Shown here: positions 32,087 to 41,411 of the stretch, piece after piece
Numbering within the stretch: the first letter of the stretch is position 1
Layout of the letters: every line of letters begins with the position of its first letter
From: an uncultured Oscillospiraceae bacterium
Lineage (GTDB): Bacteria; Bacillota; Clostridia; Oscillospirales; Oscillospiraceae
DNA: 47,095 bases
Assembly: GCA_904395865.1 (NCBI GenBank)
Contig: CAJFNY010000058.1
Coordinates: 1 to 47,095 of the forward strand
Direction of reading: 5' to 3'
Translations under genes and position numbers: made by a program
The notes under the pieces: model-generated
Told to the model about the DNA's origin: nothing
What the model saw: only the letters and a program-made list of their open reading frames with translations
Database searches by the model: none

Positions 32087-33040
32087 TCAATTTGGTGGCG
32101 CCGGGCGGAATTCCAGCTGTGCCAGGATGTCCAGCGCCGCCTGCAGCACGGCATCCGCCTCCGGCTCGTCGGGCTGGCGGATCCAGTGGATCGCCGGATT
32201 GCGGCGGAACCACGTCAGCTGCCGCTTGGCGTACCGGCGGGACTCCTGCCGGACGCGGTCGGCCGCTGCCGCCACGGTCTGCTCGCCCCGGAGGGCGGCC
32301 AGGAACTCCTTGTAGCCGATGGCCTGGAGGCTTGTGGCCTCCGGTGGGACGCCCATGGCCAGCAGCGCGCGCAGCTCCTCCAGCAGTCCGTCCTCCAGCA
32401 TGCGCCCGACCCGGGCGTCGATCCGGCGGTAGAGCGCATCCCGGTGGACGAAGTCCAGGCCGATCCACGCGGCCGTATACCGCGGCGGCTGGCGGCGGCT
32501 CTCCTCGTTGTGCTCGGTGATGGTGCGGCCGGTCTCCAGGTAGACCTCCGCGGCCCGGAGGATCCGCCGCCGGTCGCCGGGCGGGATCCGCGCGGCGCTG
32601 GCCGGGTCCACCCGCTGCAGGAGGCTGCGGACGGCCTCGATCCCCTGCTCGTCGGCCAGCCGCTCCAGCTCCTGCCGCCGCCCGGTGGACGGGCAGGGGG
32701 CGAAGGTGCGCCCGGAGAGCAGGCTGTCCACGTACAGGCCCGTTCCGCCGCAGAGGACCGCTGTGCGCCCCCGGGCCAGGATGTCCCGGAGCACCGGATC
32801 GGCCAGCTCCACGAAGCGGCCCACGGAGAAGGGTTCGCCGGGGTCGACGATGCTGAGCATGTGGTGCGGCACGCCGCCCATCTCCTCTGCCGTGGGCGTG
32901 GCGGTGCCGATGTCCATGTGCCGGTAGATCTGCATGGAATCGCAGGAGAGTACTTCGCCGTCGAAGCACCGGGCCAGCTCCACGGCCAGGGCCGTCTTGC
33001 CCGAGGCGGTGGGGCCCACGACACAGATGATCCGATCCAT
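32087..33040 (-). CDS. miaA: tRNA dimethylallyltransferase MiaA
   Basis: The 317-aa enzyme adds a dimethylallyl group to A37 of tRNAs that read UNN codons. The P-loop is VGPTASGKTALAVEL, followed by SCDSMQIYRHMDIGTAKP-like sequence (SMQIYRHMDIGTATPT) and the tRNA-binding central region. C-terminal RYAKRQLTWFRRNPAIHW is a family hallmark. AGGAGG from the end of mutL precedes the ATG. MiaB, encoded in the same run, acts on the product. Confidence 0.95.
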   Translation of the reverse strand: MDRIICVVGPTASGKTALAVELARCFDGEVLSCDSMQIYRHMDIGTATPTAEEMGGVPHHMLSIVDPGEPFSVGRFVELADPVLRDILARGRTAVLCGGTGLYVDSLLSGRTFAPCPSTGRRQELERLADEQGIEAVRSLLQRVDPASAARIPPGDRRRILRAAEVYLETGRTITEHNEESRRQPPRYTAAWIGLDFVHRDALYRRIDARVGRMLEDGLLEELRALLAMGVPPEATSLQAIGYKEFLAALRGEQTVAAAADRVRQESRRYAKRQLTWFRRNPAIHWIRQPDEPEADAVLQAALDILAQLEFRPAPPN

Positions 33041-33050
33041 TCCGCGCCTC

Positions 33051-35003
33051 CTACGACCGGCGGAACTGCCGCTCCAGCTGGCCTCTGGTCAGCGCGATGC
33101 AGACCGGGCGGCCGTGGGGGCAGCAGCGGATATCGTCGCGGGTCAGGACCTGGCGGACCAGCTCGTCCCGCTCCGCCGGCTCCGTGTGCCAGCCGGCCTT
33201 GATGGCGGCCTTGCAGGCGATGGTGTGCAGGATCTGATCCCGCATTGCGGCCGGCTCGCTACCGCGGCCCTCCACCAGCGCGGCGGCCAGCTCCTGCAGC
33301 GCCGCCTCGGCCTGGGACTCGTCCAGGTCGGCGGGGATCTGCCGCAGCACCACGGCGCCGTCGCCGAAGTCGTCCGCCTCGAAGGCGTAGGCCCGCAGGG
33401 CCTCCCGGTGCTCCAGCACCGCGGCGGCCTCCTCCCGCTCCAGCTGCACCGGCAGCGGGGCCATCAGCACCTGGGCCATCAGCTCCGTCTCCGAGGCCCG
33501 AAGGCGCTCGAAAAGGATTCGTTCATGGGCCGCGTGCTTGTCGATAAACAGCACCTGCCCGTCCTGCTCCACGAGGATGTACGTGTCCAGCACCTCGCCC
33601 ACCACCCGCCAGGCCGGCGCCTCCGGGAGTGTCCAGGTCTGCTGGGCCGGCGGCTCCGACGTCGGAAGCGCCACCGGCGACGCCAGGACTGCCGGCGCAT
33701 CGGTCGGCGGCGCGTCGGCGGCCGGCGCGGCCGGGTACGCCGGTTCCTCCGGGTACGGCGGCGGCTCCCGGCGCTGCGGCCGGGCCGTGTCGGCCGGCGT
33801 CTCCCGCGGCGCCGCCGGAACGGTTTCTGCCGGCCGGAACACCTGCCGGACGGCCTCCGGGGCCGGCGCGGCCTTGGGCGCTTTGGAGAGCGTCTCGGCG
33901 AAGGCGCGGAACTGGCCGGCGTCCATGGTGCGGAACGCCTCCTTCTGCGGCGGCTGCACGGCCGCGGCCGGCTCCGCCGCCTTCGGCGTACGCAGGCGCA
34001 TCTCCGGCCGGTCAACGGCCTTGCTCAGGGCGCCCAGCACGCCGTAGTGAACGGCGTCGAAGACACTGCGCTCCGCCAGGAACCGCACCTCTGCCTTGGT
34101 GGGATGGACGTTGACGTCCACCTGCCCCAGGGGCAGCTCCACGTGGAGGACGCAGCAGGGGAAGCGGCCGGCCATCATCTGGTTCTGGTACGCCTGCTCC
34201 AGAGCCGCCGTCAGCAGCCTGGAGCGGACGGGCCGTCCGTCCACGAAGAAGTGCTGGCCGCCCCGGTTTCCCCGGGTGGCCGACGGGCGGGAGACGAAGC
34301 CGCGGATCCGGTACTGCTCCCAGCGGCTGTCCACCGGGACGAGGCCGGCGGCGAACTGGCGGCCGAAAATGCAGTAAATGGCCGCGTGCAGGTCCCCGTC
34401 GCCGGGGGTGGACAGCTGCTCCTGCCCGTCCCGCAGGAAGCGGAAGGCCACGTCGGGGTGGGACAGGGCCTGCCGCTGGACGACGGCGAAGGCGTTGGAC
34501 GCCTCGGCCGAGTCGGATTTCATGAATTTCATCCGCGCCGGCGTGTTGTAAAACAGGTCGCGGACGATGATCGTCGTGCCGGCCGGGCAGCCGGCGGGGC
34601 TGCGCTCGGTGATGACACCGGCCTCCAGGTGGAGGCTGGTGCCGGCCGGGGCGTCTGCTGTCCGTGTCAGCAGGTCGATGCGCGAAACGCTGGCAATGGC
34701 CGCCAGAGCCTCGCCCCGGAAGCCCAGGGTGCCGATGGCGTCCAGGTCAGAAGCCTCCCGGAGCTTGCTGGTGGCGTGCCGCAGGAAGGCCAGCTCCGCG
34801 TCGTCGGAAGCCATGCCGCAGCCGTCGTCGGTGACGCGCAGGAACGTCATGCCGCCGTTCTGAAGCTCGACGGTCACGTGCTTCGCCCCGGCGTCCACGG
34901 CGTTCTCCAGCAGCTCCTTGACGACGCTGCCGGGCCGCTCCACCACCTCGCCGGCGGCGATCAGGTCGGCCACATGGGGTGACAGTTGATGAATGACGGA
35001 CAT
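33051..35003 (-). CDS. mutL: DNA mismatch repair protein MutL
   Basis: The 650-aa protein has the GHKL ATPase region with VVKELLENAVDAG, DDGCGM and GFRGEALAAI, a Pro/Ala-rich linker (about 335-455) and a C-terminal dimerisation domain. The endonuclease motif is present in the form DKHAAHERILFE, and CPHGRP near the C-terminus supplies a further metal ligand. It is therefore a nicking MutL, as in most Gram-positives. The ORF track runs to 35585. The ATG at 35003, preceded by GGAGGG, starts the MSVIHQLSPHVADLIAAGEV family N-terminus. Confidence 0.95.
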   Translation of the reverse strand: MSVIHQLSPHVADLIAAGEVVERPGSVVKELLENAVDAGAKHVTVELQNGGMTFLRVTDDGCGMASDDAELAFLRHATSKLREASDLDAIGTLGFRGEALAAIASVSRIDLLTRTADAPAGTSLHLEAGVITERSPAGCPAGTTIIVRDLFYNTPARMKFMKSDSAEASNAFAVVQRQALSHPDVAFRFLRDGQEQLSTPGDGDLHAAIYCIFGRQFAAGLVPVDSRWEQYRIRGFVSRPSATRGNRGGQHFFVDGRPVRSRLLTAALEQAYQNQMMAGRFPCCVLHVELPLGQVDVNVHPTKAEVRFLAERSVFDAVHYGVLGALSKAVDRPEMRLRTPKAAEPAAAVQPPQKEAFRTMDAGQFRAFAETLSKAPKAAPAPEAVRQVFRPAETVPAAPRETPADTARPQRREPPPYPEEPAYPAAPAADAPPTDAPAVLASPVALPTSEPPAQQTWTLPEAPAWRVVGEVLDTYILVEQDGQVLFIDKHAAHERILFERLRASETELMAQVLMAPLPVQLEREEAAAVLEHREALRAYAFEADDFGDGAVVLRQIPADLDESQAEAALQELAAALVEGRGSEPAAMRDQILHTIACKAAIKAGWHTEPAERDELVRQVLTRDDIRCCPHGRPVCIALTRGQLERQFRRS

Positions 35004-35014
35004 GGATTCCCTCC

Positions 35015-35725
35015 TCAGCCGTGCAGAATGCCCATGGACACGGCATTGATGAGACAGTGGACGAGAATGGGGGCCCAGATGGTGTCGGACTTTTCGTACG
35101 TCCAGCCCAGGGCCACGCCGGCCGGCACGTACTGAATGGCCACCAGCAGCGTGGCGACCCAGCCCACCTGCCCCACGTACTGCCAGACGTGCAGCACGGC
35201 GAACAGCAGGGCCGACAGCACGTAGGCCAGCAGCCGGCTCTTCTGGTGCAGATTCCCGAAGATGAGGCCGCGGAACAGCGTCTCCTCCACCAGCGGCGCC
35301 AGCAACACCGTGCAGACCAGCACCAGGTAGAAATTGCCGGCGGCCAGGCTGTCCAGGAAGCGGTCGTTGGGATTGGCGGCCGTCAGCCGGAGCAGGTCCA
35401 GCACCCACGCCAGCGCCCAGGCCAGCGCGTAGTAGAACACGAAGCCGAGGATGATCGCCTGGACGAAGGCCCAGAACCGGTGGGCGATGCTGGCCAGGGA
35501 GGCGATCAACCACCGGCGGAACACCAGGGCGATTACCAGGAAGTTGATGAGGAAGTAGACGAGATTGACGGTCGCCGCGGACCACCGCAGGTCCAGCGCG
35601 TCCACCAGGAGCCCCAGCAGCCAGCCGAGCCCCACCACGTACAGCGGCAGGTACAGGAAGCCGCCGATGATCTCCGCCCGGGACATGGGGGTGCCCAGGG
35701 CGCCGCGTCTGTTGGTGCCGGCCAT
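35015..35725 (-). CDS. CPBP-family intramembrane glutamic protease (Abi/CaaX type)
   Basis: The 236-aa membrane protein has about six to eight hydrophobic segments and the CPBP motifs EETLFRGLIFG and a late HCLIN (HxxxN). These form the intramembrane active site of Rce1-like proteases. Substrates of such bacterial proteins are mostly unknown. The gene sits between mutS and mutL with small gaps and AAAGGAGG before its ATG, so it is co-transcribed with them, but no link to mismatch repair is implied. Confidence 0.85.
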   Translation of the reverse strand: MAGTNRRGALGTPMSRAEIIGGFLYLPLYVVGLGWLLGLLVDALDLRWSAATVNLVYFLINFLVIALVFRRWLIASLASIAHRFWAFVQAIILGFVFYYALAWALAWVLDLLRLTAANPNDRFLDSLAAGNFYLVLVCTVLLAPLVEETLFRGLIFGNLHQKSRLLAYVLSALLFAVLHVWQYVGQVGWVATLLVAIQYVPAGVALGWTYEKSDTIWAPILVHCLINAVSMGILHG

Positions 35726-35750
35726 AGCGGGCCTCCTTTGAAAATCGGAA

Positions 35751-38369
35751 TCAGGGCGCCTTGTCGGCCAGCTGCTTCAGGGCAAACAGGGCGTTGAGCG
35801 CCTCAATGGGCGTCATGGTCTCCACGTTCATGGCCGCCAGCCGGCGGCGGATCTCGTCGCCGGCCATGTCCAGCAGGGAGACCTGATCGGCCGCCGGCGC
35901 CGCCGCCTGGGCCTGCGGCGCGGCCGGAGCGCCGCGCTCCAGCTCCCGCAGCAGATGCCGGGCCCGGGTGATGACCGAGTCGGGCAGGCCCGCCAGCCTG
36001 GCCACGTCGACGCCGAAGGAGTCGTCCGCCGCACCGGGGACGATCTTCCGCAGGAAGATGACCTCGCCCTGGCGCTTCTTGACGGCGATGTTGTAGTTCT
36101 TCACGCCGGGGAGCTCCTGCTCCATGGCGGTCAGCTCGTGGTAATGGGTGGCAAAGAGCGTCTTGGCGCCCAGCTTCTTCCGGTCGGCGGCGTATTCCAG
36201 CACCGCCCGGGCGATGGCCATGCCGTCGAAGGTGGAGGTGCCGCGGCCGATCTCGTCGAGGATCAGCAGGGAGCGCGGCGTGGCGTTGCGGAGGATCTCG
36301 GCCACCTCGGTCATCTCCACCATGAAGGTGGACTGGCCGGCAGCCAGATCGTCCGACGCGCCGATGCGCGTGAACACCCGGTCGACGATGCCGATCCGCG
36401 CCGACCTGGCCGGCACGAAGGAGCCGATCTGCGCCATGAGCACGATCAGCGCCACCTGGCGCATGTACGTGGATTTGCCGGCCATGTTGGGGCCGGTGAT
36501 GATGGCCACGTTGTCGCCGCCGACGCCCAGCGTCGTGTCGTTGGGGACGAACAGACTGTCCTTCAGCGACTGTTCCACCACCGGATGGCGGCCCTCAGAG
36601 ATGACGATCTCCCCGGACAGATCCACCTCCGGCCGGCAGTAGCGGTTCTCCACCGCCACGTGGGCGAAGCAGCAGAGCACGTCCAGCGCCGCCACGGCGC
36701 CGGCCGTCAGCCGGACCCGCTCCACCTGCTCCGCCAGCCACTGGCGCAGCTGGACGAACAGCTCGTATTCCAGAGAGGTGATGCGCTCCCGGGCGGTGAG
36801 GATCGTGTTCTCCAGCTCCTTGAGCTCGGGGGTGATGTACCGCTCGCAGTTGGTCAGCGTCTGCTTGCGGATGTAGTAGTCGGGGGCCAGGTTCGTCTGC
36901 CCCTTGGAGATCTCCAGATAGTAGCCGAACACGCGGTTGTATCCCACGCGCATGGACTTGATGCCGGTCTTTTCCTTCTCCCGGGCCTCGATCTCCGCCA
37001 TGGCGCCCTTGCCGCCGGACATGATGTCCCGGAGCCGGTCCACCTCCTCGCTGTAGCCGGCGCGGATGATGCCGCCTTCGCGGATGGTGAAGGGCGGATC
37101 GTCGACGATGGCCCGGTCGATGCGGGTTTTCAGGTTTTCCAGGTCGTCCAGCTGCTCGCAGAGCGTCTGGCTCAGGGAGGCCGACAGGCCGGAGACGGCC
37201 GCGCGGATCTCCGGCAGCCGCGTGCAGCCGTTGGAGAGACTGACCAGGTCGCGGCCGTTGGCCGTGCCGTTGACGACCCGGGCCAGGATCCGCTCCAGGT
37301 CGGACACGTCCCGGAGCAGTTCCCGCAGCTCCTTGCGGGCCACGGTCTTCTGCACCAGCTCCTCCACGGCGCTCAGCCGCTTTCCGATCAGCGCCGGGGA
37401 CAGCAGCGGCTTTTCCATCCAGCTGCGCAGGAGGCGGCTGCCCATGGTGGTGCATGTCTTGTCCAGGACGCCCAGAAGGCTGCCGCGCTTGTCCTTGGAG
37501 CGCAGCGTCTCGGTCAGCTCCAGGTTGCGGCGGGCCGTCCAGTCCAGCTCCATGAAGCGGCCGGACAGGTAGTACTCCAACACCCGGATGTGCACCAGGT
37601 CGGAGCGCTGCACCTGCTTGAGCGTCGTCAGCAGCGCGCCGGCCGCCCGGACCACCGCCGGCGCCGCCTCCAGCTCCAGCTGGGCCAGCGTCTGGCGGAA
37701 CTGGCCCTCCACGGCGGCCCGGCAGGCCTCGTAGTCGAACAGGGCCGCATCGCCATGGTCCACGCAGCAGTTCAGCCGGGTCTGCAGCGACTCCGGCAGC
37801 AGCGCCGCGGCGTCCGCCGTGCCGCCCAGCAGCAGCTCCGAGGGGCCGAAGCGCGCCAGCTCGCCCACGGCCTTCTCGTCGGCCTGGCTGCCGGAGACGA
37901 AGGTGGCGTAGAACACGCCGGTGGACACGTCGCAGAAGGCCAGGCCGTACGCGCCGCCCTCGCCGTAGGCGCTGGCGAAGTAGTTGTTCCGCCGCTCGTC
38001 GAGCATGGAGCTCTCGGTGACGGTGCCGGGGGTGACGATGCGGATGATGTCCCGCTTGACGAGGCCCTTGGCCGTGGCCGGGTCCTCCAGCTGCTCGCAG
38101 ATGGCCACCTTGTATCCCCTGGCCACCAGGCGGGCGATGTAGCCCTCGCAGGAGTGGTACGGCACGCCGCACATGGGGATCCGGTCGGGGTCGTCCTTGG
38201 CCTTGCTGCGGTCGCGGCTGGTGAGGGTCAGGTCCAGCTCCCGGGCCGCCACCAGGGCGTCGTCGGCGAACATCTCGTAGAAATCGCCCAGGCGGAAGAA
38301 GAGGATGCAGTCGGGGTTCTGCTCCTTGATCTGCAGGTACTGCCGCATCATGGGCGTCAGTTCGGACAT
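35751..38369 (-). CDS. mutS: DNA mismatch repair protein MutS
   Basis: The 872-aa protein is a full-length MutS1. The N-terminal mismatch-reading domain has CILFFRLGDFYEMF with the Phe-x-Glu wedge. The connector, lever and clamp domains follow, and the ABC-type ATPase domain carries GPNMAGKSTYMRQVALI and a Walker B-like LLILDEIGRGTSTFDG. It detects base mismatches and recruits MutL, encoded two genes downstream. Length and motifs are normal. Confidence 0.96.
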   Translation of the reverse strand: MSELTPMMRQYLQIKEQNPDCILFFRLGDFYEMFADDALVAARELDLTLTSRDRSKAKDDPDRIPMCGVPYHSCEGYIARLVARGYKVAICEQLEDPATAKGLVKRDIIRIVTPGTVTESSMLDERRNNYFASAYGEGGAYGLAFCDVSTGVFYATFVSGSQADEKAVGELARFGPSELLLGGTADAAALLPESLQTRLNCCVDHGDAALFDYEACRAAVEGQFRQTLAQLELEAAPAVVRAAGALLTTLKQVQRSDLVHIRVLEYYLSGRFMELDWTARRNLELTETLRSKDKRGSLLGVLDKTCTTMGSRLLRSWMEKPLLSPALIGKRLSAVEELVQKTVARKELRELLRDVSDLERILARVVNGTANGRDLVSLSNGCTRLPEIRAAVSGLSASLSQTLCEQLDDLENLKTRIDRAIVDDPPFTIREGGIIRAGYSEEVDRLRDIMSGGKGAMAEIEAREKEKTGIKSMRVGYNRVFGYYLEISKGQTNLAPDYYIRKQTLTNCERYITPELKELENTILTARERITSLEYELFVQLRQWLAEQVERVRLTAGAVAALDVLCCFAHVAVENRYCRPEVDLSGEIVISEGRHPVVEQSLKDSLFVPNDTTLGVGGDNVAIITGPNMAGKSTYMRQVALIVLMAQIGSFVPARSARIGIVDRVFTRIGASDDLAAGQSTFMVEMTEVAEILRNATPRSLLILDEIGRGTSTFDGMAIARAVLEYAADRKKLGAKTLFATHYHELTAMEQELPGVKNYNIAVKKRQGEVIFLRKIVPGAADDSFGVDVARLAGLPDSVITRARHLLRELERGAPAAPQAQAAAPAADQVSLLDMAGDEIRRRLAAMNVETMTPIEALNALFALKQLADKAP

Positions 38370-38391
38370 GGAAAGCCTCCTTTTCGCGGGG

Positions 38392-39795
38392 TTACAGGCG
38401 CCCCGTCAGGGACCAGGTGGATGCGCCGGTGATCTCCGCCTCGGCGTACCGGCCGATCCAGCCGTCGTCGCCGCCGGTCAGGCGCACGAGCCGGTTGCCG
38501 TTGGTGCGCCCGGTGAGGACGCCGTCCTCCCGGCCGTCCACCAGGACGCGGAGCCGGCGGCCCACACAGGCCGCGTGCTTCTCCTCGGAGATGCGGTTCT
38601 GCAGGGCACACAGCCGGTCGAACCGGCGCAGCTTCTCCTCCCGGGTGAACGGGTCGGGCATCCGCGCCGCCGGCGTTCCCTCCCGCGGAGAGTAGAGGAA
38701 CGTGAACAGCGCGTCGCACCGGGCGCGCTCCACCAGACGCAACGTGTCGGCAAACTCCTCATCGGTCTCCCCGGGGAAGCCGACGATCACGTCGGAGGTC
38801 AGCACCAGGTCGGGCATGACGCTGCGGGCGTAGTCCACCAGGGCCAGGTACTGCTCCGCCGTGTACCGGCGATTCATGGCCTGCAGCACCCGGTCGTTCC
38901 CGGCCTGGAAGGGCAGGTGGATGTGGCGGGCAATCTTCGGCGAGGCGGCCATGGTGTCGAAGAGCTTCTCCGTGGCGTCCTTGGGATGGCTCGTCATGAA
39001 GCGCAGCAGGAAGTCTCCGGGGATCTGCGCCAGCTCCGCCAGCAGGTCGGCGAAGTCCACGCCCAGGCCCAGGTCGTGGCCGTAGGAATTGACGTTCTGG
39101 CCCAGCAGCGTGATGTCCCGGCAGCCGCCCTCGGCCAGCTGCCGCACCTCGGCGATCACGTCCTCCGGCCGCCGGCTGCGCTCCCGGCCGCGGACGTACG
39201 GCACGATGCAGTAGGAGCAGAAATTGTTGCAGCCGTACATGACGCTGACCCACGCCTTGAAGGCGCTGGAGCGGACCACCGGCAGGCCCTCGGCGATGGA
39301 GCCGGGCTCGTCGGCCGTGGCAAAGACGCGCTTGCCGCCGGTCAGCACGCGGTACAGCAGGGACGGCAGCTCCCAGAGATGGTGGGTGGAAAAGACGCCG
39401 TCCACGTGGACGTAGCTCTTCCGGATTTTCTCCGCCACCTGGGGCTGGCCCATCATGCAGCCGCAGAGGAAGATCCGCTGGTCCGGATGGCGGCGCTTCG
39501 TGTGCACCAGGGCGCCCACGTTGCCCAGCACCCGCTGCTCGGCGTGCTCCCGGACGGCGCAGGTGTTGATGACCACCAGGTCGGCGCCTTCGGCGTCGGC
39601 CTGCATGGTGTAGCCGCAGGCCTCCAGCATGCCGCGGATGCGCTCGGAGTCGGCCTCGTTCTGCTGGCAGCCGTACGTGTCCACGAAGGCAGTCGGCACG
39701 CGGCCCCGCTTCTCCCAGAGGGCCCGGATGCGCCCGCAGAACGCCTGCTGCTCCCGCAGCTGCTCGGGCGCAATGACGGTTGTGTTGCTGTCCAA
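38392..39795 (-). CDS. miaB: tRNA-2-methylthio-N6-dimethylallyladenosine synthase MiaB
   Basis: The 467-aa radical-SAM methylthiotransferase adds a methylthio group to i6A37. The N-terminal domain has TYGCQQNEADSERI with the first auxiliary-cluster cysteine. The radical-SAM motif is GCNNFCSYCIVPYVRGRE, and a TRAM domain closes the protein. The start is TTG at 39795, 8 nt after GTGGAG. It is the first gene of the minus-strand run and has a strong promoter. MiaA, its pathway partner, is encoded downstream. Confidence 0.95.
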   Translation of the reverse strand: MDSNTTVIAPEQLREQQAFCGRIRALWEKRGRVPTAFVDTYGCQQNEADSERIRGMLEACGYTMQADAEGADLVVINTCAVREHAEQRVLGNVGALVHTKRRHPDQRIFLCGCMMGQPQVAEKIRKSYVHVDGVFSTHHLWELPSLLYRVLTGGKRVFATADEPGSIAEGLPVVRSSAFKAWVSVMYGCNNFCSYCIVPYVRGRERSRRPEDVIAEVRQLAEGGCRDITLLGQNVNSYGHDLGLGVDFADLLAELAQIPGDFLLRFMTSHPKDATEKLFDTMAASPKIARHIHLPFQAGNDRVLQAMNRRYTAEQYLALVDYARSVMPDLVLTSDVIVGFPGETDEEFADTLRLVERARCDALFTFLYSPREGTPAARMPDPFTREEKLRRFDRLCALQNRISEEKHAACVGRRLRVLVDGREDGVLTGRTNGNRLVRLTGGDDGWIGRYAEAEITGASTWSLTGRL

Positions 39796-39831
39796 GGTCG
39801 AATCTCCACCATTCTTTAGAATAATCAGTTT

Positions 39832-39860
39832 ATTTTATCAGCTTTCGCCTCTTTTTGCAA
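39832..39860 (-). promoter_or_regulatory. Promoter of the miaB-mutS-mutL run
   Basis: On the minus strand TTGCAA (39860-39855), 17-bp spacer, TAAAAT (39837-39832). The predicted start lies about 30 nt before the miaB TTG codon. Confidence 0.75.
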
Positions 39861-39906
39861 GGGCAGGCACGGCGGGAAACTTCCGGAAAAATTAACAGAA
39901 TTTCCG

Positions 39907-39935
39907 TTTCACTTCCCGCCTGGCTGTGGTACGAT
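39907..39935 (+). promoter_or_regulatory. Promoter of the TIM-barrel gene
   Basis: TTTCAC (39907-39912), 17-bp spacer, TACGAT (39930-39935) with an extended -10 TGG. It is divergent from the miaB promoter. Confidence 0.6.
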
Positions 39936-39983
39936 GGAACCATCCCATCGCCGGCCGTCCGCCGAAGAAAGGAAGCGTGTTCC

Positions 39984-40670
39984 ATGAAAATTCTTCCCAC
40001 GCCCGTGGAGGGCACCCTGCGCAAGGTGGCGCTGAAGGTCCCGGAGGCCATTTACGACTGCTCCGGCATCCAGATTTTCGGCAAGCGCATCAAGTCGCTG
40101 GTGTTCACCACGGACGTCAGCATCCTCCGCAACGTCAATGCCGACGCGGCCATTGCCGTCTATCCGTTCACGCCCCAGCCAATCATCACCCAGGCGCTGC
40201 TGCTGGCGGCGGACCTTCCGGTGTTCGTGGGGGTGGGCGGCGGTCTGACCCAGGGCCAGCGGGTCGTCAACCTGGCCGCGTACGCGGAGATGCAGGGGGC
40301 CATGGGCGTGGTGGTCAACGCCCCCACTGCCAACGAGGTCATCGAACAGGTGGCCGCCGCCGTGGACATTCCGGTGGTCGTCACCGTGGCCCGGGCCGAC
40401 GAGGACTTCCGCGCCCGGGTGGAGGCCGGCGCCGGCATCTTCAACGTCTCGGCCGCGGCCCGCACGCCGGAGGTGGTGGCGGCCATCCGGGCCCTCTACC
40501 CCCGCTTCCCGATCCTGGCCACCGGCGGCGCCACCGATGAAAGCATCCGCGCCACCATTACCGCCGGCGCCAACGCCATCTCCTGGACGCCGCCCACCTG
40601 CGCCGAGCTCTTCAAGCGGATCATGGCCGCTTATCGCGAGGGCCGCGGGTATCACGACATCGATCAGTGA
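39984..40670 (+). CDS. TIM-barrel protein of unknown function
   Basis: The 228-aa protein reads as a phosphate-binding TIM barrel: alternating strands with VFVGVGGGL, VVVTVARADED, AGAGIFNVSAAA, PILATGGATDES and AGANAISWTPP. The GG-rich late strands resemble the phosphate cradle of KDPG-aldolase, ThiE and TrpF-type barrels. Similar proteins are common in Clostridia, but I do not recognise a proven function. The ATG at 39984, after AAAGGAAG, is chosen over the track start at 39855, which lies upstream of the promoter. It appears to be a single-gene unit. Confidence 0.65.
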   Translation: MKILPTPVEGTLRKVALKVPEAIYDCSGIQIFGKRIKSLVFTTDVSILRNVNADAAIAVYPFTPQPIITQALLLAADLPVFVGVGGGLTQGQRVVNLAAYAEMQGAMGVVVNAPTANEVIEQVAAAVDIPVVVTVARADEDFRARVEAGAGIFNVSAAARTPEVVAAIRALYPRFPILATGGATDESIRATITAGANAISWTPPTCAELFKRIMAAYREGRGYHDIDQ

Positions 40671-40691
40671 CGCGTTTTGCTGCGGAAACAG

Positions 40692-40720
40692 TTGCAATCC
40701 GACAATTCCGATTGTATAAT
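40692..40720 (+). promoter_or_regulatory. Promoter of the Rrf2 gene with internal inverted repeat
   Basis: TTGCAA (40692-40697), 17-bp spacer, TATAAT (40715-40720). The -35 edge and spacer contain CAATC (40695-40699) and GATTG (40710-40714), an inverted repeat that could be an autoregulatory Rrf2 site. Confidence 0.75.
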
Positions 40721-40776
40721 AGGGATTAGATCCCCCGCCGTCTCCGGCCGGCGGTTTCCATCGGAGGTGTCTGCGC

Positions 40777-41214
40777 ATGAAAGTTTCCACCAAAGGACGG
40801 TATGCCCTGCGCATCATGATCGACCTGGCCCAGCACGACGACGGTGAGGCCATTTCCCTGAAGGACATTGCCCGGCGGCAGGAGGTGTCTGCCAAGTACC
40901 TGGAGCTGATCATCGCCATTCTCAACAAGGCAGGCTTCGTATACAGCACCCGCGGCAAGGCCGGCGGATATCGGCTGGCCCGCCCGGCGGCCGCCTACAC
41001 GGTCGGCTCCATCCTGAAGCTCACCGAAGGCTCCCTGGCGCCGGTGGCCTGCCTGGATACCGGCACGAGCACCTGCACCCGCGCCTGCCGCTGCGAGGCG
41101 CTGCCCATGTGGGAGCATCTCGATCGGCTCATTGACGAATACCTGGAGAGCGTCACGCTGCAGGATCTGCTGAATCAGGCCGCTGCAGCGCGGGAGAACT
41201 CTGCTCGGGAATAA
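40777..41214 (+). CDS. Rrf2-family transcriptional regulator (IscR/CymR-like)
   Basis: The 145-aa protein starts with the Rrf2 winged helix (MKVSTKGRYALRIMIDLA) and the recognition segment ISLKDIARRQEVSAKYLELII. It keeps a cysteine group, Cys92, Cys100, Cys104 and Cys106, near the Fe-S ligands of IscR (92, 98, 104). It may thus sense iron-sulfur status, although the cluster is not proven. Clostridial homologues often precede iscS/iscU genes; none follow here. The unit has its own promoter and terminator. GGAGGTGT lies about 8 nt before the ATG. Confidence 0.88.
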   Translation: MKVSTKGRYALRIMIDLAQHDDGEAISLKDIARRQEVSAKYLELIIAILNKAGFVYSTRGKAGGYRLARPAAAYTVGSILKLTEGSLAPVACLDTGTSTCTRACRCEALPMWEHLDRLIDEYLESVTLQDLLNQAAAARENSARE

Positions 41215-41221
41215 CGTGTCC

Positions 41222-41327
41222 GCCGGGAGGTGCTCCCGGCTTTGCGGGCTGCCGGCAGCATCGGCAGCCCGCAGTCAGTTTCTGAAAAACTTTCATCGGC
41301 AGCTCTGTGCAGCCTGCCGAATTTTTT
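41222..41327 (+). terminator. Terminators after the Rrf2 gene
   Basis: GCCGGGAG/CTCCCGGC with a GTG loop and TTT (41222-41243) lies first. The strongest is TCGGCAG/CTGCCGA (41296-41302 with 41314-41320) followed by ATTTTTT. A U-poor GC hairpin lies between them. Confidence 0.75.
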
Positions 41328-41360
41328 GTGAATAAATCGTTAAAATGTATCAAATTTATT

Positions 41361-41390
41361 CGTTTCGACAGAAATCGACACGATTTGACA
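41361..41390. promoter_or_regulatory. Three tandem 10-bp repeats resembling Spo0A boxes
   Basis: CGTTTCGACA, GAAATCGACA and CGATTTGACA follow one another without gaps. On the other strand they read TGTCGAA, TGTCGAT and TGTCAAA, against the Spo0A box TGNCGAA/TGTCRAA. The 10-bp phasing is like tandem Spo0A sites in Bacillus promoters. They end 21 bp before the -35 box of the next promoter. Confidence 0.55.
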
Positions 41391-41411
41391 CGGCTTTCAT
41401 GCAATTTTTGC

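Noticed and set aside
32060-32100. Separate hfq promoter with TTGACA overlapping the miaA stop
   Set aside because: No acceptable -10 box lies at 16-18 bp; TAAAAT is only 10 bp away.
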